Made by a program: the position numbers and the translations under genes
DNA from: Phoronis australis
Lineage: Eukaryota > Phoronida > Phoronidae
Reading direction: 5' to 3'
Assembly (NCBI GenBank): GCA_002633005.1
Contig: NMRA01001093.1
Location: 11,981 to 49,207, forward strand
Length of the DNA stretch: 37,227 nucleotides
Shown here: in pieces, positions 13,201 through 25,200 of the stretch
Position numbering within the stretch: the first letter of the stretch is position 1
Layout: every line of letters starts with the position of its first letter
The notes under the pieces: generated by a model
Seen by the model: only the letters and a program-made list of their open reading frames with translations
The model's database searches: none
What the model was told of the DNA's origin: nothing

Positions 13201-16200
13201 TGCTGGCGCTTTTTATTGCCCATCTTTCCAGAGAATATTATTTTATCTTTATGTTATTTGTACACTCATATTTCTGTACCTTATCAGTCATAATAAATGA
13301 CCTTACATCCCCTATACAGGGTCTCCTTTGTATCTCTGGAAACGGACCTTGCGACGCACCTATTATTTTCGGAACATATTCCGAACATAAATATTGTGTT
13401 CCCTCTGCACTTCCTAGCACTAGAGACATGATATATATTGTGTTCACTCCACACTTCCTAACACTAGAGACATGGTATATATTGCGTTCCCTCTACACTT
13501 CCTAATACTAGAGACATGGTATATATTGTGTTCACTCCATACTTCCTAACACTAGCTTCCAGTGGACTCATCTTCCAAAGTTCATTTAAATATTTTGGTG
13601 TCAGTGAATGTAGGCCAGAATCATTACACTACCAAAGAACAGTAGACAATGTATAACGGAAAGAGGACGGAGAAACGTTCATCATTGCATAGTATGGGAA
13701 ATGAAGCATATGACCTTAACTTTTTAGCTTTATTTCTTATAAATCCTCAGAATTCATCCAAGGTGACAAACAAGTGAAATCAATATGCATCTTTTCGAAA
13801 ACCTAATCTGATAAAATGATGCCATAACAAAGCCTCAATGATAGTCATGTGTTGCGATAAAGAACAACAAAGAGTCCAGGAATGGTCCAACATTGATATT
13901 ACCTTGAGTTGCGACAGAAAACAACATACAGTCCAGGAAAGGTCGAACACTGATGTTAACATGTGTTGCAAGAGATAACAGCATACTGTCCAGGATTGGT
14001 CAAGCACTGATATTACCATGTGTTGCAAAACAAAAAAACATACTGTCTTGTAATGGTCAAACACTGATATCATGTGTTACGATAGACAACAACATACAGT
14101 CCAGAAATGGTCGAACAGTAATATTACCATGTGTTGTGACAGAGAACAACATACAGCCCAGAAATGGTGGAGCAGTGATATTACTAGTATGTGTTGTGAT
14201 AAAGAACAACTTACTGTCCAGGAACAGTCTAACACTGACATTACCATGTGTTATGATACAGAACAACATGACTGCACAGGTATGCTCAATTTGAGAGTCT
14301 GGTATTATCAAGGGTGTTGTAGCCACTGCCAACGTAGCACAAGTTCCATCCACACTCCAACTTACCATATGAACTGCTTGAATAGACAAGAAATTCTGAC
14401 TGAAGAGATCCCCAGTAATTTCTATTATACATGTTAATCCAAAGCGCTCCTCCAGTTGACTGATAGATTCTCTTTATGCCGTTGTTGGAAAACTTGGAGG
14501 AGAGTAACTCTGATTTACTTGAATTTCCATCACGTACTTCCATGTGCATGGCAGCTACTCTATCGCTTATTTCCAGGAACACCTCATCACCCGCATTTTT
14601 TGCCTTGAAAACCTACACAAAAGAGTATTGAATGCTACTAAAATCTCAGGAATAACGGTGGGGTGTGACACAGCAAAGTTGGGACACCCACCATTTAGAG
14701 AGTCAGTATAAGGACAAACCCAATAAGAGAGTCACATAATAAGTGCAAGTCTAAAGTACGTACCCACTGGAACAGTTAGCATGATGCACAGCATGAGAGA
14801 ATCGTCCAAAAATTGTTCTTTTAAGTTGACTTTCCCTCTGTTACACCAACATATTAGCCAAGTTTTGTGAAGATACCTTGATATACTTGACAGATATAAA
14901 ATTAAACACAAAACCTAAAACTGCCACTAGGGAGCACCGGAGTACAGGGGATTTCTGAAAGAGCCCCCGAACAACATAAAGTCCTGTGGAGCTCTTTCTG
15001 AAACCTTGAGAGCCTCCACGTGGGTCATTTTGGGATAGTTTTGCATATCAGGTATGGGACAATGGTGTGGAAAATATGGCAGTGTCATTATCGAGTAGAA
15101 GTACTCGATCTAAATTGATACAAAATGGGTTGTTTTTTGGGTGGTATACTCCTTTAAAGTAAAAAATCACATATTCTATTCCCTTTTCATCTTCACATGT
15201 ATTTACAGTCCCAAATTATAGAAATCCAATTTTAATAACGCCACGTGAAAGTCCGCAGCTAAAATGGAAATTAGTTCAATATTCTATTGTCCCACTTGTT
15301 GACAACCTCGTCAACTTTTACTGCACGCGGAGCCACCACTTCAACCAAATTAAATCGCTCAGAGAATTATGTATTTTCGCATTCAGAATGAAAGATTGTG
15401 GTCTCCAAAAGCATAGTGGACCTAAGCTACCAGTACACCATGTCAAACCCATTATTACATACTAATAAGCATTCATCCAAAATTCACCATTTTTACCCTC
15501 CCCCTACCACCGCCTTTGTCATCACCTACCCTTGTCCAGCCTCTAATCAGTACGTCATCACAAGAAAACCCCAGTTTTTGAAAGAACCGACAGTTCCTTG
15601 GGAGATTCCGTCTTCATGATTCTGACAAAAATCTTTTTACAATCAAAATTGCTTTTGCTGTATTCAGTAATGAAATGTAGTACATCCTTTCAACTATCTA
15701 ACTGTATAATGATATAGTCTAACAAGTCACGACTTTATGATGCCACGGTGAGTCTAACCCCCTTCACCTGTCATAAATCGCCATCTTTCCACCCCCTCCC
15801 GCTGGAGTGATGACATAGCTAAAAAGTTTTTGATATCAGGTGATATTGATATGTTTAAAATTATTCTCATCTAACTCTTTGTAGGAGAGAATCTGTGTGA
15901 TCATTCTAGATGGGTACTGGAGCTGTGAAAGGCCATGCCTGTGAGTTTTGCTCTAGAAACTTCACTGCCACTAAAAAATCGGTAAGTTATCATTGGAAAA
16001 GCTTACATAAACACCTTACATAGCTGTTTTTGTCAGTGAGCAATGTCTGGAACAAAACCCAGATTTGACGATTCCATGGCTGCACTGAAATGACACAACA
16101 TGGCCGATATATGAAATTTTAATCATTGATTTCTGTAAAAAATATGGGACAATGATGTGGAAAATATGGCAGTGTCATTATTTTTTCAACTTTTTAACTG

Positions 16201-19200
16201 AAGCATCTTCAAAGCCTGGATAAGTTCAAAACTGGTGTGACACATTCTTTCTTCAACAGAGACACATTCATTTCATGAGGATCACTCAAGCATTTTGGTA
16301 GATGCCTGCAGACTTTGGATGTCTACATATGATAGCAATATGAGGGAAAGGTGAATGTACCTTGTTTTTTCTGATGAGAGGAAATGTATCCCACTCAGCA
16401 TCAATTCCAATCCCACCATGTCACCCCAACTGATTCCAACCCCATCCCGCCGCCACCACCAATTCCAACCTCCAGCCTGCACTCAATTCTACCACCACGA
16501 ACCCATTGGTCTACACTCAATTCTACCACCACCAACCCACTGGTCCCGTCACCAATTCAGTGATTTTATCACATCACTAGAGCTGTTGTCAACTTTTCAA
16601 ATGATTTGTGGGATGGCTGTCAGCTTGTAAGCATCCAGTGAAATCACAGACATCTTGAGGACGTGTGACCCGACTAATAATTTAATTGCATCTCAGACAG
16701 CGACATTAAACGTGAGCACAATTGGATGGCACACACCTAAAGAATGTTTCAAGTAAAAGATTCACTAAGCGATACATTTTGAGGTTCACTTTAAATCTTT
16801 TATTTTTGATCAAAGGTTGTTTAGTCATCAGACGTTTATGAGCCACCAATTGGCCCACAATGCACTTGAAAAGCGACAGCGGCACACTGAAAAAAATCCC
16901 CAGCTTCCACACCCCAAGTCGCAGTCACTTACTGGTCACTGCTTAATGTATTCAAAATATTTTGTGCTGCCTTCAAAGCCCTATTCTTGGGACTGCACAA
17001 GTCTAAGTAGTAGGGTGAAAAGTAGTGAACTGAGGAATTCCATAAACGACTTAATTCTATACTGAATACCATGTGACCACCCACCTACACTTCCAATAAA
17101 CTAGTCCATATTCTGTTCTCCACAACAAAGCATGACTATGCAGTGTGGGCGTTTTAGATAATAATACATTCCAATGCTAATAGATCGCACAAGTCGAAAG
17201 AGATCCTGGAGAGGTGGGGAAATAGTGACAGGAGTAATCAATGTCTTTCAAACGAAACTAAGGCTGATATTCGACACCTGAATTGAGGGGTCCGATATCC
17301 ACTCACATATACATTGATGTGGGTGACTAAAAATCTCAGCAATGCATTTGTCTTTTTTGGACCTGACCCGACTTTGGCGACATATATAGTCTATGTTAAT
17401 TAGACAATACCCCAGACAACACAAATGCTCATACAGGGCAATAAGTAACTAGATCAACTTTTAATTTGCAATATTTTCATGCACCTGCGACCACCATACT
17501 TTAGTTGAAAAATTACTTGAAAATGGACCAAATATGTGGCACGCGTCAAGTAAACAACTGCTTTCACACGAATCGCGACGTGTTTCAAGTAAAGTTTGGT
17601 GGTCACGGCCCAGTAATACAAACCTGAGTGCAGTTTCGTTGCCACTGAAACCAAGCAAGACGGGTGGCTCCATCTAGAGTTGTGTTCTGAAGGCTACAGA
17701 ACCCGACAGGTTTCGCAGCTGTTGGGTGCATGTGAGTTATGACCAGACCAGACAAACGGCTGTTGGTGATGATAACATTCTGTAGTTTCAGATCAGTGAC
17801 AGGGGAGAAAATGCTGAGACCATCAGCTGGGCTGTTTCTTATCGTGAAACCATCAATATCCCTTGAGGCAGGGTCAAGCAAATTCACTGAACCTAGGAAC
17901 AGTAATTAAAATTGAAATATCTCACAAATATACGAGGCAAATTTCGATCATGGTACTTCTATCAATGGAAAATACGGAAAGATAACCAAGAAATAAAACT
18001 GATGGCTTCGATTTCTTTTAGTTTTATTTTTTACTAATTCTCAAAATTGTATCCAAGGTACATATCCATCTGCTCTTTACATCTTCATTAGCTTAATTGT
18101 ATGTCTTCGCTAGCTTAATTGTATGTCTTTGTTAGCTTAATAGCACCTAATGAAGCAAAAACTCAGCCTCAGGCAAATTCTGGAAAGCACAGAAACCACA
18201 AAAAAAGCTACTGACATGGTCAAATAAGGCCTTTTAACTTTATGTGGTCTGAAAAGAGATTTGACTACTGGCAATCTATTCAAAAATAATTTCAGTATTC
18301 ACATAAGCCTTATTTAATATGAAGTGCTAAAAACTCTGTACATGGCAATTCAAATTTGCTTATATTGTATGATGGACATTTGTGCCTGAAGGTTCCATTT
18401 TTGTTATGACCAGTAATACAGAGAACGGAGAAATTCAGTGAGAAAGGGTTGATACGGCAGAGAACGGAGACGAATCTCAGAGAGAACAGGGTTGGTACTA
18501 AGGAGAACAGAGAATTTTAATGAGAATACTTGGTACTAAAGAGATCAGAGAAGAACTCAAATCAGAGGAAAAAACTCATAGCTATAAACATCAAGCACAA
18601 CACACAAAAGTGACAACACCAATTAGATCCAGGCATTCCTAATAACAACAATTCAAAAAACCTAAACTATGTGAAACATTAACTCAATTCCCTTTAAAAA
18701 GTTTATGTGTCTTAGAATTCAACATACTATAATAAGAGTTTATTTGCATTGCAATGAAGAACATTCACAATGCCTTAGATGATCGGCTGGCTCAACCTTC
18801 TAAATTTAACAAATGATTAATTCCACAGTAAAATCAACATAGAACAAGAGCAAGGCTGGGGCGTTCACCTGCACCCACGGTACATCGCATACGAAGTTTT
18901 TAAGAGTCTTAGGAAGTGCTGTGTCAACTTAATTGGTTCTTTAGATATCATCCAGAAAAAACTCTTCCCTCAAACAAAACTTCAAAAACAAAATGGCCAC
19001 CAGGAGGTGTTACAGTGGTCAAATTTGCCTGAAAAATTAATGGAGCTGTCGAATTGTCATCACAAACCTCTGTAATATTCACTTTCATTGAAATCCTCCA
19101 CTTGGTTCTCTAAATATCATACGGAACGCTCTCATACAAAATGGCCACCAGGAGGCACTGTAGTTGTCGAATCCACCCCAAAAATCAAAGCACGCCGGCA

Positions 19201-22200
19201 CAATATCATAATATACCTCTGCGTCCAGTTTCAATGAAATATGTCAAATGGTTCTTTAGATATTGTCCAGAAATGCTCTTCCCCCACACAACACTTCAAA
19301 AACCCATGTCAAAAACAATATGGCCACAAGGAGATGCTACAAAGGTCAAATCAGTCCAAAAATTCAATGGTGCTGTCGCATTGTCAGTAGAAACCTCTGT
19401 GCCAAATTTCATTGAATTCCACCACTTGGTTCTCTACATATCATTCGGAAACGCTCTTACACAAAATGGCCACTAGGAGCAACTGCAGTTGTCGAATCTG
19501 CCCGAAAATCAAATGGTGTCCACACAATCTCATGATATACCCATGTCAAGTTAATGGCACGGGCACATTGATATTACGCACCAGCAATGCTCTTTCAATG
19601 ACTTTGTTATAATCACAGAGTAATAACAAAGGAGCTTAATATTCGTGAGGCTCTTCACATCAGTTGGTGCAAGCCCAATCTCAATAGGCAACTGGCACAC
19701 CACAGGTTGTCATTGTTGGTCTAGTTTATTGTCACTCCCTGTAACTGACTGTGTCTGTGTTTCAGCACTTGTTGCAGGGCCTAGCTAGGTGGCCACTATG
19801 TTATCTCTTCTGATGATGGTGTTTAAATAAATGACACCGAAAAAAGTCGAACCATTTTAAAACCATTGTTGTTTTTACTTATATAATTATTAAGTAAAAA
19901 ATGAGTAAAAATACACAATAATGCCTGTGCTCCATCTTCGGGAGATGTACATAAACGGTCATTGATTTTTAAACATAACATATAACTGTGTTGTTATAAA
20001 CCAGAGTGTTTGTCATACCATGGGACCTAAAGTTAAGTCTCAAAAGATTTTTGACTGGCCCACACTCAAATCTGAACCTTTTGTTTAATATAAATTCATG
20101 ATGAAATCTCAAGAATGCTGAGCGCTAGTTTTATAAATTTTCATTTTGTTTTCATTTTATGTATTATCATTTTTGATAGGTACTTGTGCAAAAGTGGACC
20201 ATCACAAAAACAAATCCTAACAGAGTTTTGGGGAAAAGTGCATAAAACACAATATCTGAAAGTTTCCAATTTGCAGCTTCAAAGACATGATGTTCAAAAG
20301 TTGGCCAAATTACGACATTTCTTTAGGGTTGTACATAACCTAAAGCAGCAAGCATGGAAAGCAAGCACAGCTTAAGCTTAGCTGAAGCAATGCAATGACA
20401 TGTTCCAACACTTACCATTGACCACAGTAATATGGTTCAATTTGAACGCTTCCCGGATGGACAGGATACCAACATTAAGAAACTGAATGTAACTGAAAAC
20501 TGATCCGCTCCCTTCAATTGACAGTGACTTGCTGGCAGTTTTAAAAACAAAGTCAATCTTCTCAGTCGGTGATCCTTGGGCTACAATCTTTCCCGTTACT
20601 TTTAAGCGGTAATTTGCAGGAAACATAAGCTGCACGCCTGGATCAATCATCAAGACTTCAGTTGACAAAATGTGTGTTGTGAACTCATTTTGATGTTCGT
20701 TCTGTAAAAGTACGTAATTCCATGTTTATTGTTTTACATCTTGTTTTTCATGCTCACAGATTGTAGTTTACAACCCATTTCACAGAAGACGAAATCTAAA
20801 CACCAACATTCCACTATGGCAATGGTAGAACTTGTATTGTCAAATCAGAACATTAGAAACTCATTCCGTTTCACAGCATCCTATATGTTGTCAATAGCTA
20901 GGTCCTAGAGTAGGTCATAGTGTTACTGAACGCACGGCGTGCGTTCAGTAACGCTAAGACATCTCTAGGACCCAGCTAAAATCCAGTCAAAGTCATGTGT
21001 TCTGATTTAAAATACACGGCAATGTTTTTAGTGAGGTCATAGCATTACTGAATGGGATGCTGGAAAAATTAGCAAGTTTTACTTCCGGCACCTACGTCAT
21101 CTGCTAATGAAAGTACTCACAATACCAACAGTTCTATTGCCTCGCACTGACAAAGTCACGTTTTTATGAATACCTTTTGCGCATAGAGGGACACCTTCGA
21201 AGGCCATCGATGTATATAATTCCTTCCAATTCTAAGAAATACTCCCGTTATCAAACTTTTCCCTCAAACAGTCCCTCGTTCAGTTCCCAAAATCAGTAAC
21301 TCACCATTTTCACTCTGCGCACACTAGGGGATATGTCATACGCAGTGTTAAAAATGGCTGAGTTACCGATTTTGAGAACTGAATGAGGGACTGCTCAAAG
21401 AAAAAGTTTGATAACAGGGGTATTTTTACGAGTTGGAAGGAATTAAATACATCGGCAGCCTCCTAAGGTGTCCCTCTATGCGCAAAAGGTATGTATTTAT
21501 TACATTATTATGACTTTGATGTTTTAGTCAGTGCGATGCATAATTTGCCGAAGTTTCCAGTGTATGAAGCGCCTACAGAGGCGGATCTACAGCGGGGGAG
21601 GGGGGTCAGGGGGTTCAAACCCCCCCTCGCGACAAGATCAAAAATAAAAATTGAAAAAAAATTGCCAGAAAAACGAAATCAGCTACTAAAAAACACAACA
21701 AATCGCTATGCGCCTCAGATTCACTACTCGGGTATGTAGCATAAACAGGTTCATGTGCTACCTAAAACAGGTGCCAGATTCAGGACGATACGAACGAGGT
21801 CAAAGCAAAATATAGTAACCACGGTAACATGTCATCTCGCGCCTCTCGGTCTGGGTCAGACCACAGGCACAGGCAGGTCTGGCCATTTGCACCGTGAGCG
21901 TGATAAAGCCGACTGTCCAGTTGCTTTCTTGCCATCCGTGAATTAGTGGTACTTTCGATGCACGTAATCCTTATCTTAGAAAAAAATAACACCATAGTTT
22001 ATCGTAGATTAAGTTTTTAGTCTGCTCAGCACGGCATGTGAAAATGTCGCCGGTGTCTTTTTTAATTATCTTTGGTTACAAAGAGCCATTTTATTATGGA
22101 GCGCCATCTGCTATTTCATTAGCCACGAAACAGGATTGTCCATAGATAGCCACAGTTTTTGTTATTTGCATATTTAGGACAAAAAAGCATCAACCGTTAT

Positions 22201-25200
22201 TCTCAGGTAACTGTTTCGGTACACATTGTGATTCTTGATTTTATCAATTAAAAGACTGATTTAATACATCATCAAGAACCAGTGTTTTAGAAGTTTGTTG
22301 GCAGATAGGATACCTAGGCCTTAGCGATAATAAATGGGATAAAATTAAAGAACTGTAAATAAGAAGTAGTGCATGGGTTGGAATGTAGTGTGTCAAAGTA
22401 TATAACAAGCCGTTTGTTTTTGACATGCTATTGGAAATTTCGGTAGCATGTTTTGTCCAGGAATGTGTTATAGAAATAAGTTCCCATAAACTTATTTTAA
22501 TAAATTAAAATCATTTATATCCTTGGAGCTAATCAGGGGCGGATCTACGTTTTCAGTAAGGGGGGGGGGTTTAGGATTCCCGCAAAGGTCGAATCCGAGG
22601 CACGTGGCGCCGAGAGGGGGGAGGTCGGGAGGAGGGTTTCCCCCTCCGTGTAACACCATTTTTTTGTTTTTGTAGCCAAATAGTGAAATTTCCATGCATC
22701 CTGGTAAGTTTCTGGCACTAATAACATGTCTCTTGAGTTTTTCTTAAGATAATTTAAAACCCTTCTCGATTTCGCCGCATGAACGTGGCTCACAAGTTTC
22801 GTGAAACCATATTTGTGCACATCTGGGTATGAATCACGCCACCAGCAAAAATTTTTGTTGGAACATCTGCTTATACACACCTTTTTAGCATACAAAAAGT
22901 CGTATATGAAAAAGTGTGGTATGTGTGGGGGGTTAGACAACTACCAAATATTCAAGAGCATAAGGAGCACCCGACGGGGAGTAAAACATTGAATATCAGA
23001 TGATCGCGTAACAGCAGCCTCAAGTTGTTTAAGAACGAAGACCTGTACTGTTAGTCTGGAAATAAACATGTGTTCTGTCTAATTATGAGAAAAACNNNNN
23101 NNNNNNNNNNNNNNNNNNNNNNNNNNNNNNNNNNNNNNNNNNNNNNNNNNNNNNNNNNNNNNNNNNNNNNNNNNNNNNNNNNNNNNNNNNNNNNNNNNNN
23201 NNNNNNNNNNNNNNNNNNNNNNNNNNNNNNNNNNNNNNNNNNNNNNNNNNNNNNNNNNNNNNNNNNNNNNNNNNNNNNNNNNNNNNNNNNNNNNNNNNNN
23301 NNNNNNNNNNNNNNNNNNNNNNNNNNNNNNNNNNNNNNNNNNNNNNNNNNNNNNNNNNNNNNNNNNNNNNNNNNNNNNNNNNNNNNNNNNNNNNNNNNNN
23401 NNNNNNNNNNNNNNNNNNNNNNNNNNNNNNNNNNNNNNNNNNNNNNNNNNNNNNNNNNNNNNNNNNNNNNNNNNNNNNNNNNNNNNNNNNNNNNNNNNNN
23501 NNNNNNNNNNNNNNNNNNNNNNNNNNNNNNNNNNNNNNNNNNNNNNNNNNNNNNNNNNNNNNNNNNNNNNNNNNNNNNNNNNNNNNNNNNNNNNNNNNNN
23601 NNNNNNNNNNNNNNNNNNNNNNNNNNNNNNNNNNNNNNNNNNNNNNNNNNNNNNNNNNNNNNNNNNNNNNNNNNNNNNNNNNNNNNNNNNNNNNNNNNNN
23701 NNNNNNNNNNNNNNNNNNNNNNNNNNNNNNNNNNNNNNNNNNNNNNNNNNNNNNNNNNNNNNNNNNNNNNNNNNNNNNNNNNNNNNNNNNNNNNNNNNNN
23801 NNNNNNNNNNNNNNNNNNNNNNNNNNNNNNNNNNNNNNNNNNNNNNNNNNNNNNNNNNNNNNNNNNNNNNNNNNNNNNNNNNNNNNNNNNNNNNNNNNNN
23901 NNNNNNNNNNNNNNNNNNNNNNNNNNNNNNNNNNNNNNNNNNNNNNNNNNNNNNNNNNNNNNNNNNNNNNNATGACACGGCATGACAGATGAGGTAAAAA
24001 CGTTGCACGTCAATTCGCCTGAATATCAGGGTTGGGGCACCACAGTATTTCCCTAATCAAATCAAAACATATCTTAGAGTAAAGAAGCTAGTTATCTAAA
24101 GAAATCAGCTATAGAGCTGCTCTTTCAGCGGTGGATCCATCTAAAATGCTTGGCTACTTCAGAAGTGTCGTCGGAAGCGCGCGCACAATTGATCTCCGGG
24201 GTTTTGTCGATGAGCCACGAAGACTCGAAACGCGTTGATTTTCATAACAGCAATTCACAATGCAAAAAATATATTTTCAGAGTGAACCCCCCCTCATTTT
24301 TTTCCAGGTTGGTTTACTTGGGGTTTACACACGCTGGCGGTGCCGGCGTTTTTGTTTTGCTGGAGACGTTTTTGTTTTGTTTTTTGTTTTTTTAATTTTT
24401 GGGTCCTGGCCCGAGGGGGGGGGTTTAAACCCCCTGAACCCCCCCCGTAGATCCGCCACTGAGCTTTTTTAGTCATTTTTTGTCATTTATGCTTTTTTGG
24501 CGATAATGAAAAAGCATATATTTAGATTTTACGACGATCAACAAGTGTGTAGATAGATATTTTACTATTTGTTATTTACAAGGTAAATCTGAAGCTTTAT
24601 GCAGGCCATTAAGAAACTGGGTCGTTCGTTGTGGTTCAGTGGACAATGCTTCTTTATATCAACGGGAAAACTGGTGTCGCCGTCCGCCCTTGTTATCAAG
24701 CTTTTTTACCCATAAGTTCGTATTAGCCATGACTTCAAGGCATTAACAGTGACTGAAAAGTTAAGGACAGAAACTGGGCATTTTTATCGTATTAGCTTCT
24801 GAAATTGAATTCCTCTTGAAAAGTTAGTGTACAACCCGTTTTCGCGCAAGGAGTACAAAAATGTTGTGCAAAACGCTGTGTTGGGTATTTATTTCTTGAC
24901 AGCTGTTTTTTGTTGATGCGTATCTACATTAATGTATTAATTCAGCGCGATAGATAATTGACGTTTGCGTCGTGGCAGCGTGCATAAGACTGAGCCTGAC
25001 GGATTAGCAAAACCAAGATGGATATCAGGCCTCAGTAAACCGGCGATGGTCTGAGAGACGGATTAAATGGGAATTATTTTAACGAGTACAAAACGTGTAT
25101 CATAAAACATGCGCGCACCCAGCCTTCAATATGTGGGGCTCGAATTCCTGACGTCGTCGGCCTTTTGCTAACCAAAGAGCGGGCGGACTAATAAAAAAGG

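Noticed and set aside
13846-14280. Regular array considered as a CRISPR
   Set aside because: Whole units repeat with drift, with no conserved repeat alternating with unique spacers, and the locus is eukaryotic.
13780-14437. ORFs on both strands with a 19-residue repeat
   Set aside because: They come from the 57-bp minisatellite, whose period is a multiple of three; no start context or domain supports a gene.
22545-22940. 131-codon minus-strand ORF, shared with 36633-37019
   Set aside because: It is inside a repeated element; most differences between the two copies change the amino acid and the frames diverge near the end, so there is no sign of selection for protein.
23051-24013. 301-320 codon ORFs
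   Set aside because: They are almost wholly N from the second gap.
21576-24461. One 2.9-kb transposon with inverted ends
   Set aside because: The ends match, but the flanks (agcgccta and agcttttt) are not a clear target duplication and the middle is a gap, so I list the ends separately.
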